Below, piece by piece: positions 1 to 11,846 of a stretch of 64,000 nt of DNA. The notes under the pieces were generated by a model. The model made no database searches, was not told where the DNA came from, and saw only the letters and a program-made list of their open reading frames with translations. This DNA is from Stachybotrys elegans (lineage: Eukaryota; Ascomycota; Sordariomycetes; Hypocreales; Stachybotryaceae), in NCBI GenBank assembly GCA_020746835.1, contig JAGPNK010000011.1, forward strand, positions 558,001 through 622,000, written 5' to 3'. The first letter of the stretch is position 1. Each line of letters opens with the position of its first letter. Position numbers and translations under genes: made by a program.

Positions 1-27
1 GTACGCATTTGGAAGTGATAAGCTCAC

Positions 28-215
28 TCCTCCAACGACATTTGGACATCTTGATGCAGCTTCTCGGCATCTTGATGGACTCCAGCGGGGAAGTGCTTCA
101 TCATGTCCTGCAAATCGGGCAAGATTATGCTTGCACCTCGGAGCTTCGCAAGGATAGAGTCTCGAGTATTCTCCAATTCCATCCTTGTCGTCTGGAGCAA
201 AGGGCTCGTGTCCAT
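28..215 (-). CDS. 5' exon of an unidentified gene, cut by the window edge
   Basis: A short first exon starts at the ATG ending at base 215 and runs leftward to a good donor (GTGAGC read on the minus strand, bases 22-27). Without splicing the frame stops immediately, so the intron probably continues past base 1. The visible 62 residues have no signal peptide. They contain an ILPDL motif followed by a short hydrophobic and proline stretch and a charged helix. That arrangement is faintly like the N-terminus of fungal class I terpene synthases, but no metal-binding motif is visible here, so the product is left open. I am fairly sure a gene starts here and unsure what it is. Confidence 0.4.
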
Positions 216-2568
216 GGCGATTGGTGGATGCTAGATGAAAGCTCGGCAATGTTGAAGAGGTAAAGCAAGGAATATCTAGGGTTGTACGTCTCTGGCAGGA
301 TGTTTGCGTTCATTCATCCTGCAATCAACGGAACTACGCCCACTTATATATCACTCAACTCCTCGCCAAACATGAGCCACCAACTTCCTTACGTCTGAGC
401 ATCAGGATGATGCATAGAAATACTTTTGTCCTGGCCCACGTGGCGCTGCTATGCACCTTGAAGAAAGATTCCATTTTGGGATGTACACGAGCAATGAACG
501 TTTTCAGCTACAGCCCCGCTGATAACCGATCCTGGATGGATGACATCCCGGCGGCCTGACCGACAGTTTGATCAGTCGTCTTCATTTTTTAATTATCACT
601 GTAAGCTGATTGGTAGGCTTAAACCATGTTCCTCAAGATCACGGCCTGCAGCCTTACCCGAGCAAGCAGGGGCTGGATTCTCTCGCCATCAGGTGGCGCA
701 GATGGATGCAGCTTTATGCATGGAAGATGCATCTAAGGGGCATAAATGCCCCTGTCGGCCAATGGATACCATGTTTAGATTCTCATTGCCATGGTCGGAG
801 CAGCTTTGTATGTTTAGGGCACGTCGGTTGTGTGACAAGGTTGATGGTTGCCACAACGATGTACGGAGCCTGCATTTTCACCATGGCAAAGATTACAGGG
901 ATATTGCTCTGGCTGGTGATACCATGACAAACCCTCCGTAGTCCCGGTAAGACGGATCATACCGATTTTCTGACATTCTTGCAGCCTTGCGCGTGAGTAG
1001 ATAGATGCGCATATGACCCATCTTCCTTGGCTTTGCCAACTGTAACCATGATCAAAGCCTCGTTGCTTGACCAGCCTCTTGTACATGTTGCACTGCCTCC
1101 GTGTAAAATGCGTCCTTTTTAGGTCGAAGCCGACCTGCGTGATCAGAACTTGGCGCTTATGTTGGGGTCCGGTCTCCCAAAGGTAGTTGCAGATAGTTCG
1201 ACCTCGAGATACTCTCCACAAAAACGGTTCTTACTAGAAAAGGAATTACATAAATGCAGAGAGACCCATACTTTCACGCCACTGCTAAGAGACCCCGTTT
1301 GGAGTCATACTCAAACAGGCAACAGATTGAAGCTAGACGTGAGGCGTTGTACTAGAAAGGAAGTACTTTACAGTCGCAAAAACTGTTTTCTCATCTTGTA
1401 TCGGACAAGGGAGACAACGGCGTCACCATGACCGCTAAGCAGAACAAGAGGGTATGGTTGTGACTCTGCTCCACGTACGTGCTATTTTCTCTCGATTTCG
1501 AAGCCCCCTCGAAGCATTTCCCCCTCCCTATTAGGGCCTGCCTTGGCGCTCATGCTCACGTATTACTATTAAGGCAACCCCCCTCGAAGCCATCCCCCCC
1601 TTGAACGCGCCAAAATGCCGAGGAACTACACGGGCAACTCAGTTATATGAGCCAAGCCCTTGAGATAGTTCCTGTTACTCCAACATCCCGTGGGCTGTTC
1701 TGATTGGGTCTGATCTGATACACCATCATGCTGAGTTAGGAAAGAGAATAGGCAGATAAAGGTATCGGTGCATTATCACGACGCGAGTATCAGTTAAGCT
1801 ATGTCAGCACCCTGCTGGCCCCTCTTATAAGACGAAGTAGCCTCTTGTGTACGGCACTTGACTCTATTTGAGAACCCTGATGACCTTGATTTTTATTACT
1901 TGCCCAATCACGCCTAAACGCCAAGTGCCAAGCAACTGCCTCGACAACTTACGCAGAGCGTATCACAGCAGCCCGATTTCTTAATATGAGGCATAGATAT
2001 CTTGCAAGTAATGGGTTGACCTGGCTTGTCATGCTGTAAGGGCAAGCGACGTTGGCCTGTTACCAAGTGCTCATCAGGTACCCCAAAGGGACAATGAGCC
2101 TAGTCTAGATTACATTGTTGACGGAAACGGCAATAGTAGAATCATTGAGGTCACGTAGGTACGTAGACACGTAGGCGCCGTGAGTTGAAATATGCATGGA
2201 CAACAATCCAGGCAAATCCTGCGAATCCTTAATAGCTTCGGAGTACAGCGACGTATGCGATGCTATCTTGATACTGTACTTGGCGATAGACGTCCTTCCC
2301 ATTCAGGACCAGTTCGGCAAAGCCAAGATTCCATTGTGGTAGGCGCGAAGTCTTGGCCGCCTGGGCGATGCAAGGAGCACTATCGCGGTAGTCATCATGA
2401 GCCAGCGTAGAACGAGAACAAAGAGAGTCTCTTGGGTTGCGACACAGATGCCTGGGGGTTAAGTATTAATTATAAATATCACCTCAAAATCCCCTCTTTC
2501 ACCTCCATTTCGATAGCAATAGTTACAACTTCGTTTATTCTAGACTTTGCTACTTTAATACCTTCCTA
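216..2568. other. Intergenic, no gene supported
   Basis: Open frames here are short, lack recognisable motifs and do not join through plausible introns. The right end is the promoter of the protease gene. Two short pyrimidine-rich tracts sharing CCCCCTCGAAGC lie near 1505 and 1580. Confidence 0.6.
2471..2478 (+). promoter_or_regulatory. TATA-like box of the protease gene
   Basis: TATAAATA lies about 90 bases before the ATG at 2569, with a CT-rich stretch between them. Assigned by position and sequence only. Confidence 0.4.
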
Positions 2569-3791
2569 ATGAAGTTCTTCACCGGTGCTCTTCTGGCCTC
2601 ACTGGCCAACGCGGCCTCTGTTGAGCTTGCCAAGCGGGACTCTCCCATTGACCTGTCTCTTGAGCTGGTTGGCAATACCGCCATCAAGGCTCATCTCACC
2701 AACACGGGAAGCGAATCACTCAAGGTCCTCAAGACAGGTTCTATTCTTGATACTCTTGAAGTCGAGAAGTCTGACGTCTTTGCTGGCGGTAAGTGACATT
2801 CTTCTAATCCCTCTCGTAGTAAAAGCAGCCATCACTAATAGCCTTATCATAGCTTCTAAGATTGACTTCGATGGTGTTCGCGTTTGGGTTGATTACGGTG
2901 CCCTTTCGGAGGAAAGCTTCCAGGTTCTCGAGGCCGGAGAGACAGTCGAGATTGAGTTCGACGTTGCTATTGACCACGATCTCACATCCGGCGGAGACTT
3001 CACCATCAACTCCGTTGGAGCCCTCGCCTACGCCGAAGCCGACTCGACTGCCATCGCCGGCACTGTTAGCTTCAACTCCAACGTCATCAGTACTCATGTT
3101 GACGGCGAGGCCGCTGCCAAGGTCCGCCGTGATTGGCACGCCCAGGTTGAGAAGCGAGCTGTCGTTCAAAACGACTGCACAGGTACCAGACGCACCGCAA
3201 TCGTCAATGCACTGTCCAACTGCCGCACTCTGGCCTCGACGGCCGCTACCGCTGCCTCCTCTGGCCCTGCTGCCCGCCTGACTGAGTTCTACAAGTCTTC
3301 CACGTCCGCTACCCGCAGCACTGTTCAGGGTGTCTTCAACCGCATTGTCAGCGAGTGCGGCAGCAGCACCTCCGGAGCCTCCCGCATCTACTGCACTGAC
3401 ATCTACCCCGCATGCAGTGGCGGTGTTGTTGCCTATGCTGTCCCTGCCCTGGCCTACCAGGTCTACTGCCCGCTCTGGTTCAACAACTATGCCGCGATGA
3501 CCTCTGCATGCCGAGGCATCAGCCAAGCTGGCGTTTTGCTGCACGAGATGACCCACTGTAAGATCTTTCCCTTGGCGATGTGATAGAGTTCCTGACATAA
3601 GGCAGTGACTTCGATCCGTGGAACGCAGGACTACAACTGCTACGGCTACAATTGCGTGCGAAGCCTTTCTGCTGCCCAGAACATCAACCATGCTGATACT
3701 TATATGTATTTTGCCCAGGGTACGTCGATCCATTTACGAATCATGTTGCTATCTTATGCTGACTATTATAGCCGCGTATGCCAACTGCTAA
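2569..3791 (+). CDS. Deuterolysin-type (M35) secreted metalloprotease
   Basis: Four exons (2569-2788, 2853-3557, 3606-3719, 3772-3791) give 352 residues. All three introns are GT-AG and keep frame. The N-terminus is a signal peptide (MKFFTGALLASLANAA), followed by a propeptide of about 165 residues that ends at a Kex2-like KR site just before AVVQNDC. The mature part carries the zinc motif HEMTH and, after the second intron, GTQDY, which fits the aspzincin GTXXD motif that supplies the third zinc ligand. The many cysteines fit the disulfide-rich fold of the family. It should cleave extracellular proteins. Downstream tyrosine- and asparagine-rich sequence and the ending AAYANC are typical of deuterolysins. 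It has no CGG-N-CCG motif in its promoter and is probably not part of the polyketide cluster. Confidence 0.93.
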
Positions 3792-4479
3792 GATGGGAAT
3801 CGCGTATTGGAGTGGTATCTAAACTGCGTGATATGGTATATATGCTAGATTTACAAGAAAATGATAGCTGCTGCTACCATCCACCAGAAAAACTTTCTTG
3901 GATAACATGAACAACTTTCTCCTGTGTGCCAGATGAGCTCGGCATCCCTATGCCTTCCTACTTCAAAGAGATGAATTTTTGGAGTTTGAAGCGTATTAGC
4001 GCCCTGCGGCTGTGAAGGCTGAAGTTTGCTATACTTATGGAATGACAGCAATCTATCATCCAAGCGGTCGTGTTTGTAAACTCAATCTTTAGACTGGCAT
4101 GTTGGTACTCGCCGTGGCATGTTCACTCAGACGGCCATGCCGATGTACTTTACACCAAGACCCGTCACTCCCAACAAGCTATCTTGTAGGCCAAAAGGTA
4201 AGTGGACGACACGTGTAAATTGTAGAGCAAATGGGCTTTCTATAAATTGAGCTCCGGTTTCAAGCCTCAAACAGTGAAGTCTTTGCAAGGTTTGATTTCA
4301 GAGTTTTCTAACAATACTGTGAGAAGCCCAGATACACCTAATGCCACGGGCGAAATTAGGACTGTTCATAGTGAACCGCATTTTCGAGTTTACAAGGCCA
4401 GCAATTTCATTCCATGTTAGCAACAGCCACCTAATATTTGGTTTATTTCCAGCAGTATTGAAGAAACCATCAAAACCCT
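3792..4479. other. Convergent intergenic, nothing recognised
   Basis: This lies between the 3' ends of the protease and deaminase genes. I see no coding or RNA signal. Confidence 0.55.
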
Positions 4480-5275
4480 TTATTTTTCCAACATAGTACT
4501 ATTGTTAGAGGTGCGCTTTCTGCAAGTACCCTTGGTTCGCTCGCATCCACGTGGGCAGATGTAATCAGGGTTATACTGCCAAGAAAACAAGGGATCCGTT
4601 TCATTGACGAGAACCTCGCCCATCAGACGCGTGGTCGTAGCCATGTCAAAGGACTGCCTGATAATCTCCATGGAGCTAATGCGGATCTGGCCCCAACCAT
4701 TCTCAACCAGTGTGTCGATTGACGTCCCGTAAATGTACTCCTTGAATCCTGCCCAGCGGATAGCCGAGGCGCACATGGGGCAACTCTCAGCATTTGTGTA
4801 GAGGGTGAGCTGCGAGAATGCAGCCAATGCCTCGCTCGGGCTCAGCTTGTACGGCCCCTCGGGATCGGTGAGGACGGCGCTACAGTTGGTTATGGCTGCC
4901 ATTTCACCTATCCCATGAGTTTTGGGTCAGCATACATGTATGTCTCCCATTGACACCCTTACCATGCATTGTAGGATTGCCAGTTACTGCATTGGAGTTT
5001 GCACCGATGCAAATAAGCTCTCCCAAACCATCGGCAGTATGATTGACAATGGCAGTGCCGAAAGGAGCAAAAGGACATGGGTTACCGAGGACATCGAACA
5101 GTGCCTCATTTGCCTTTCTCATCCAATGGGCCCTTGTACTGAAGGGTACGCCATTGATCCTTCTAGTAGGGTTGCTCAAAATGTCCTGGCTTGACGCGTA
5201 GATTCGGTCAGCCGCGGCAGAAGTTGAGCCATAGATCATGGCCAAGGCGGCAGTTGTCCAGGTAAGTAGCTTCAT
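4480..5275 (-). CDS. Secreted CMP/guanine-deaminase-like protein
   Basis: Two exons (5275-4963 and 4907-4480) give 246 residues. The ATG at 5275 begins a signal peptide (MKLLTWTTAALAMIYG); the open frame further upstream has no ATG. Zinc-dependent deaminase motifs are in order: HGEMAAI, built across the splice junction, supplies the His ligand and the catalytic Glu, and ESCPMCASAI supplies two Cys ligands. Family members (tRNA adenosine, guanine and dCMP deaminases) are normally cytosolic or nuclear, so the signal peptide is odd. The N-terminal 100 residues have several possible N-glycosylation sites, and the C-terminus has a Cys pair and a basic, asparagine-rich tail. The substrate cannot be read from the sequence; guanine or a nucleoside outside the cell is a guess. 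Confidence 0.8.
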
Positions 5276-5682
5276 GACGCAGTACAAAGAGGACCGAAGC
5301 TTAGGTATAAAACCAGATTGGGAAGTACGACTCGGTCAGACAGCTCTATAGCAACTGCGATGGCATTTCTTAACTCTCGCCTTTTAAACGGCTCTTTTGA
5401 CGTGATAAGGTCGCGATCTCCATTACGTATTTATCTTGCCTATCTCTCAACGACCCATAAAATGGCTCCTTTATCCACCCATGGGATCCGTTCTTATCAG
5501 TAGTCTAGAGGATCAAGGGCCGAGTGGAAAAATGGAGTTTTGAAATATGGCTTGCCGCAACTCAGACCGTCTGGTGCACTCCAACTTGCAAGTATCCATA
5601 ACAGATCACTTTGACGACCAGGAAGAGCCATCCAGGAGAAATATAATTGAGTGCCAAAAGCTATTAGTTCTAAAGTAATCAG
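5276..5682. other. Promoter region of the deaminase, 3' flank of the aminotransferase
   Basis: No open frame of interest. The deaminase transcript should begin here. Confidence 0.5.
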
Positions 5683-7519
5683 TTATTCCCAGAACCTTTG
5701 GATCACTTCGCTCATGCGTTTTACTCCTGCTCGTATTTCATGTTGCTGTAGGTACCGGTTATCAGCTTGCAATCCTTTCAAAATCCATGTATTACGAGCG
5801 ACGTACCGTGGGAGTCGCGAAGGAGAATCGAAAATGGGCTGTCGAGGGGTCTGCTCCCCTAGCTTTCGTGGTAGTCTTCTCGAATCCTTGCCACGGATGA
5901 TAATACGACCCTGGAGTTAGCAAAACTAATTCGCTGGCCCAGGCCTTCCACAGCTCATCAGCAAAGGCCTGCTCAGGATCCTGGTGATCTGTCCGTTGAA
6001 GCTCTATGAATCTTGGGACTTTATCGAAGTAAAATTTAGACCAGACAAACATCCCCGCAGTAGGATCGACAAAACTGAAGACAGGGCGTCGCAAGGTGCC
6101 GTCTTTAGTACGGATGGAAGCGACAAGACTATCAGCGCTTGTCAAAGGAGACTTTTCTGCAGCCTCCAGAGTAAAATGCTCGCTAAATGAATCCAGCAGC
6201 CAATTTCGTCGTGTGAGATATTGAAACTGTAGGCTTTGTAGCCATGATAGATAGCCATCAATTCCCCAGCTTTGTAGTATGCCGAGGACATACGCTTGGC
6301 TCAGCCCAGCAGGGTCCTGTGTCTCTACCTCCGTAGCTCTCAAGAGACGCTCCGTGAAGAGTGGATTTGCGACAAAGTATCCAAGACGGAGACCTGGGAA
6401 GAGGGTTTTAGAGAAGGACTCAAGACGAATCACACGGCCCTGAGTATCCAAGGAAAGAAATGAGGGCGTCAAGGTCTTGAGGAAATCATCTGAGGTCTTT
6501 TGCTGGGGCTTTGTGCAGGCGAGGGAATCTTGATAGCTCGGATACTGTAAGAAATAGTAGGGATCGTCCTCTACAACTACCACGTCTGATAATGCGTTAG
6601 CAATCGACAGGACTTGTTGGGAAAAGCAATACGGGAAAGGTACACTCACCATACTCGACGCACACGTCGTAAACTTCACGCCGCCTTTGAGCGGATATCG
6701 TGATTCCCGTAGGATTTGAACCAACGGAAACCAGATACAAGCTACTTTGCTTAGCCATCGTTGTCAAAAGTCTTTGGCGGGAACTTACACATGAGGCCGT
6801 TTGGCTCCACGAACATCCTCGTCCCAATCTTCTAGCAACTGGCGAAGTTGTCCTGCCTGGATACCCTGCTCGTCCGCTGCCACGGGTACTGCCTTGATAC
6901 CTAGAGGAACCCATAAGGCCTGAGCAGATGGGTAGGTGTACTCCTCCACGATGACAAAGTCTTTGTCTTCGCACAGAAGCCCCACTACTTTTGCCCAAGC
7001 ATTGGTATTGCCGGGGTGCAATAGACACTGGTATTGGCACGGTGGCGCATGTACTCTCTGTGTAAGGTCGTTGCAGAGGGCAAGCAATTGTCTATTACCG
7101 GAACCGCTTCCTGGTTTCACCTTAGCAAAGCCTATGGCAAATTTATCGGGGTTTCACTTACCGTATTGGAGAAACTGAGTCAAGTCAATTTGGTCCGATA
7201 CGGGATCTCTTCCTATAGTCAGATCGGAAGACTGTTGTTGCCTTGCGTCTAAGGGTTGACCTAAACCTGGGGGTCCCGGAACCTTGAAAGACACCTCGTG
7301 CAGAGGGAACAGCGACGGATGGGGTAGTCCTGAGATGGATTTTCAACACGGGTCAATTGTCTGTGGATTGCTTTTCTTACCACCAGCCAAGCTGATCATG
7401 CCCTCTTCTCCCATGAACTTGATGATGTCTTTGAGGGGAGAGGGATGCCGAGCCCTGCTCTTTTCATTGATGTGGTGTGAGAGATCCACGGGGACTTCCA
7501 TTGCGTTAATGCTACCCAT
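5683..7519 (-). CDS. PLP aminotransferase of the Aro8 / 2-aminoadipate type
   Basis: Six exons, about 530 residues, all introns GT-AG. The N-terminal exon (7519-7381) contains LSHHINEKSRARHPSPLKDI and ISLAGG, the usual start of fungal aromatic or 2-aminoadipate aminotransferases (fold type I, class I/II). Later landmarks are NPTG (SNPTGITIS, PLP and substrate contact), VVEDDPYYF (PLP-pyridine Asp and Tyr) and LESFSKTLFPGLRLGY, whose SFSK lysine should form the Schiff base. A last short exon (about 5750-5683) completes the C-terminus. It would transfer an amino group between an aromatic or adipate-type amino acid and 2-oxoglutarate. It is divergent from the carboxylesterase across a 377-base promoter with a perfect CTCGGTCCGAG palindrome, so it may be co-regulated with the polyketide cluster. 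A housekeeping role is equally possible. Confidence 0.88.
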
Positions 7520-7658
7520 ATTGCTATCGGCAAGGCAGATGATCTTGTTAGGTCGGAGGGATCACTCAATGGAGAGTAGCTATATCGCTATGATTATGCT
7601 CAGAATTCAGTTAACGAGGAAGTTAACTTGACATTGCTTGTCAATGAATCGAAAATGG

Positions 7659-7669
7659 CTCGGTCCGAG
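7659..7669. promoter_or_regulatory. CTCGGTCCGAG palindrome (CGG-N-CCG)
   Basis: An 11-base inverted repeat with one central base, matching those at 31429, 41636 and 57030. The CGG half-sites are typical of Zn2Cys6 factors. Confidence 0.5.
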
Positions 7670-7721
7670 ATCCGACCACAAGCTCGAGATCTCCATGATC
7701 AGTCGACATGCGACCCGCAAA

Positions 7722-7737
7722 CAACCCGGCCGGGTTG
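7722..7737. repeat. 16-base perfect palindrome CAACCCGGCCGGGTTG
   Basis: Self-complementary over all 16 bases, in the divergent promoter 53 bases from the CTCGGTCCGAG site. It may be a second dimeric regulator site. Confidence 0.45.
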
Positions 7738-7896
7738 CTTTTCCACTTTCCGGCATCGGACAAGCAAGATAAGAACGAAACCGCACTAGTTAAATGAACA
7801 CGCTCTGTTCCACTCCCTCAATGCCGTGGGGATCATGACAGGAAGCTAACCGTGAAAGCGATACTGATTTCACTAGTGGACGTCAACCCGTCAACC

Positions 7897-9625
7897 ATGG
7901 GCAACACCTTGTCATACAATCAAGAACCTGTTGTTGTCTCGTTTGGAGAGCGTGGCAAAATACGTGGCATCCAGTTCGACAACAAGTCTCGCCGCTTTGC
8001 TGGAGTACCCTACGCTCTTCCGCCCACAGGCAATCGCCGCTGGCGCAAGCCATGTGTTCTTCCACCGTCTCATACATACAGTGATGGCGACGGAAGCCCA
8101 TACGATGCAACCCGGTTCAAGAGTGTATGCCCGCAAAAGGCATTCCACATTGGAGATGCAGAAGGTGGTGCTGCGAAGTACAGCGAGGACTGTCTCTTCG
8201 TCAACATCTGGACGCCAGTCCCGAAAAGCGAGACAGACAAGGGGCTGTGGCCAGTAATGCTATGGTTGCATGGCGGATGGTTCCAAATGGGGGATCCATC
8301 TCAGGAGCCTGGAATGGATCCGACGGAGATGATTTCTACCGGGGGTCTAAATTCTATTGTTGTCTCGATTGGATATCGACTCAATGTGTTTGGGTTTCTT
8401 GCAGGAGTCGATCTTCTGACAGATAGCGAAGGTGAATCGGCTGGCAACTTTGGGCTCTGGGACCAGCGTGCAGCCATTGAATGGGTAACCAACAATATCC
8501 ATTACTTTGGAGGAGACCCGAACAACGTTACGCTCGCTGGCCGTAGTGCAGGAGCATACAGCGTTGAAGCACAATTGCTGTACGAGTTTCAACAGCCACC
8601 ATCAACCTCGTCGACGTTTCGCCGAGTCTTCATGGATTCGAACGCCATTCCTGCCCAACCAAAATCCTTGGATGACGCCCAGAATCAGTTGGATGAGCTA
8701 TGTGGTCACTTCGGAATCAACTCGCAACTCACAGCTGTCGAGAAGGTTAATGCGCTGAGGCTACTTAGCCCCCAAGACCTGACGCAGGCCATTCCCCGCT
8801 TGAGGCATCATACGTTCCGTCCAGTCACAGACGAATTGTTCATAAAGCCAAGTATGATTGAGTACCTCGAGAGTAAGGAATTTGCCAACCAGTTCAAAAA
8901 ACGTGGATTTCGATTACTCATAGGCGAGGTTCGCAACGAGGAAACGCTATATTCTTCGTATAATCCGCCATTGGAGCCAAATTTGGAGGCCCTCAAACTT
9001 CAAGTCTCAAATTACTACGCCCCCGATGTCACAGACAGGGTCATTCAGCGATATCCATTGCCACAAACTGGACAGCTCGAAGACTGGCAGAAGCTATTTG
9101 GTCAGTCTTCTTACCTGAAAATTGCATGTTAGGCGGAACTCACTATTGCCTAGGACGCATAATTGCGGATGGACAGGTTTGTGCGCCTTCAAGGGCATTG
9201 GCAAAGTCTCTCACAGAGAACGGCGTTAGCATCGAGGATATATGGAGATATCATATTGCCTACAGATTATCCTTCATCGATGAGAAGGTAGCTCCAATGT
9301 CCTATGGAGTTGCCCATGCGACAGACAAGCCATTCTGGAAGTAAGTTTCATGAGAAACAACCACCCCCCTGAGCCAACTGTTAACGAAACAAGCTTCTCC
9401 ATCTGTCATGGGCCGACTGATCGCGAACGACGGCTAATGGAAGACTGGATACGCATCTTGGTTGCGTTCGTAAGGGACGATAGAGCCTATAACTTCGGGA
9501 CACAGAGGGTCGAAGAGGTAAAAGTCATGAATCCTGACACGTCAATTACGGTGCAGGTCGATGAGCGGTGGGACGACTTGATCGAGACTGGGAAAATCTT
9601 TAGCAATGGTCTCACAAAGAGTTAG
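7897..9625 (+). CDS. Type-B carboxylesterase (alpha/beta hydrolase)
   Basis: Three exons (7897-9100, 9154-9340, 9394-9625) give 540 residues. The frame is open before 7897, but the first ATG is there. Family landmarks in order are RFAGVPYALPP, EDCLFVNIWTP, LHGGWFQMG (oxyanion hole), GNFGLWDQRAAIEWV, the nucleophile elbow GRSAGAYS, and YGVAHATDKPFW with the likely catalytic His. The elbow has Arg where GESAG is usual. No signal peptide is visible, so it may be intracellular. It would hydrolyse a carboxylic ester; the substrate is unknown. An acceptor at 9132 would also keep frame, but the one ending at 9153 gives the family-like LFGRIIADGQV and a typical intron length. It shares a promoter with the aminotransferase. 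Confidence 0.9.
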
Positions 9626-10045
9626 ACAATTTTGACATGAATATGACTTCCATAACAAAGCTTGTGCCTCACCTGCATTCACTTTGATCATGAGGTGCGC
9701 CATCCTCCCTCAGCAACAATTGATCTGATATTGTCTTTATCGTCAGAGGGGGCCTCCTCGAAGTCACTGGTCTGTATCCCATTGGGGCACACCAACGGGA
9801 AATCCCACATCCTCCCTCAGCAGCCGGGAGTCTAACCTCTGACTGCTTCTCATTGTTCACACATGGACAATGGTAAGGATCTGGGTAGAACTAGTAATAC
9901 ACGGTGTAGGTATTGTAGAAGATGATGATCTGGTTGGAAAAGAACTACACTGAAGTTTATCTCATCCAAGTAAATTAGATCTGACTTTACTGCAGCACTA
10001 CATTGCCAAAGAATATTCGTGCATATTCAAGTACGTAAACCCTAT
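9626..10045. other. Convergent intergenic, nothing recognised
   Basis: Spacer between the carboxylesterase and transporter 3' ends, with no supported feature. Confidence 0.5.
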
Positions 10046-11846
10046 TTAAAAGCTGTACTTGAAGTGGATGTTCTCCCTGTCTGTCATGTCCTTCTCGGCG
10101 TTGAGCTTTCCCAGTCTCTCGCTCTCTTCCTTGGAAATTCCCTGCTCACTGATGAGCTTCGCTCGGCGACGGTTTTCCCAGACGTCTGAACAAAATTAGT
10201 CATATGATCGTACATATCATTCTGGGGGCTTACAATAGAAACGCCAGATACCCATGCAACAGAACTCAACGCAGTAAAGCACGCCACACGCAGTGATTCC
10301 ACGGATGTATCGCGGAGCATCGGAGGCGACAAACATCTGAGCGCCCACTGCATTGCCGACACAGTACGCAACAAAGAGAATAGTCGCCGTGACTGTCTTC
10401 TTGGTTCGGCCTGCGACATTGGATGGCAAGAAGGTCCAAATCACTAGGATTGGTAAGCGGATGTTGTGGTAAGTCTTATGGGCAAGACTTACTCAATCCT
10501 GGTAGAGATCCGAACACCTGAAGGATGTACATGCCCCAGCGAGTCCACCTCATCGTATCGGTTGGGAGAAACGACAGAGCCATCATACCACTAAAGGCGG
10601 GTACAAGCGAGAACATCATAAATACGACTGGATAGGTAAGCTGCGTGTCTGGAGTATAATCTAGGCCACTTACATCGAAGATTGGGCTTCTTGAGAGTGA
10701 CGAAGCCAACAATCAGAAACCAACAGATGCTGACGGCGTAGTATGGCGTAGAGCCCATAAGCAGTGTCTGAAGGGGAGTGAACCCAAAGGACTGCCAGAT
10801 GAGTTTGGAAAATGTAGTGTTGGCCCCGTTGGGTAGAGCGTTAATGATAGTGACGAAAAAGAAGAAATATGTCTGGGGATCTACACGATGTTATTAGGCA
10901 ATGGATCATTTGAGGATCTGCGCCATACCTTTGAATGTAATCCAAACCTGGTCCCACTTGAACTCGGAGTGTTTCTCACGGTCTGAGCCCGTTTGGTTTG
11001 ACATGACGCGGGCAATTGCCGCTTTCTTTTGCTCCTCCGTGAGCCATCGTACCTCACGGGGAGTCCCCAATACGAACCAAACCATGACACCAAGTGTGAT
11101 TGTCAGCGCTCCAAGGAAGAATGAGATGCATTTCCACTATGCACACGTCAGCATTGCAGCTCAGTAAACTAGATGACAGGCACACTTACTGCTGCTATAG
11201 AGCCGGGAGACCTCTGTACGTGCAATCCAATGGCATACATACAAAGGCCAGTGATAATATTCATGCCCGCATTTGAAGTGCCCCATATGAGAGACCGCAG
11301 TGTATGTTCACGGGAGGTGTACCAGGCGCCTGTGATGAGCATGAAAGTGGGGGAGATGGTGCACTCCAAGGCCCCTTGGAAAGAACGGAGAACCATGAGA
11401 TGGGCAAAGTTCTCGGCAAACGCGATGCAGAGGACAACAATGCCCCACAGAACCATGACAACGGAAAGAAACTTTCCAGTATGGCATTTCTGCATCAGCC
11501 AGTTGCCGGGGGCTTCGCAGACCATGTAGGCCAGGTAGAAGATTGTGCTGAGCCAGTTGAACTGCTGGCCATGTAGCCCGGTATCCTCACGAATGCCAAA
11601 GACTGCTTGAACTCCCAGCGATGTCTTATCAGCTTGCTGAGTACCGTAGCAAAGCCACATCAGTGGAAGAAGCCATAGGTCAATCTTCCAAAGTAGCTTT
11701 CTATAGTACTCGTCTGAGTACAGGGACGATGCCTGAATTTCACTCTCAAGCACGTCGATCTCTTTCATCGTGCTGTCGTTAGGTTCGGCCTCATCACCTG
11801 CGACGGCAACGGTTTTAGGCTCAGTGCTTGCCATCTTGCTGGACAT
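10046..11846 (-). CDS. MFS transporter, Dal5/allantoate-permease-like (ACS family)
   Basis: At least five exons give roughly 500 residues. The N-terminal exon (11846 to about 11191) has a charged cytoplasmic start, then DLWLLPLMWLCYGTQQADKT and YMVCEAPGNWLMQK, typical of anion:cation symporters. The following exons read in frame through WKCISFF, TYFFFFVTIINALPNGANTT and further membrane helices, and the protein ends in ENIHFKYSF. About twelve transmembrane segments are expected. The family takes up organic anions, vitamins or amino-acid derivatives at the plasma membrane and is not usually an efflux pump, so toxin export is not the first guess. The downstream TGA/TAA context and four short GT-AG introns look intact. 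A start at the second Met (11834) is possible. No CGG-N-CCG site was seen upstream. Confidence 0.88.

Larger units (their letters stand above)
7520..7896. promoter_or_regulatory. Divergent promoter, aminotransferase / carboxylesterase
   Basis: This contains a perfect CTCGGTCCGAG palindrome and a separate 16-base perfect palindrome at 7722-7737. No gene. Confidence 0.6.

Noticed and set aside
814..1221. 135-codon minus-strand open frame
   Set aside because: No signal peptide, domain or intron-linked partner; composition looks like random intergenic sequence.
9101..9132. Shorter carboxylesterase intron ending at 9132
   Set aside because: It keeps frame but is only about 32 bases and inserts residues where the longer intron gives a family-like sequence.
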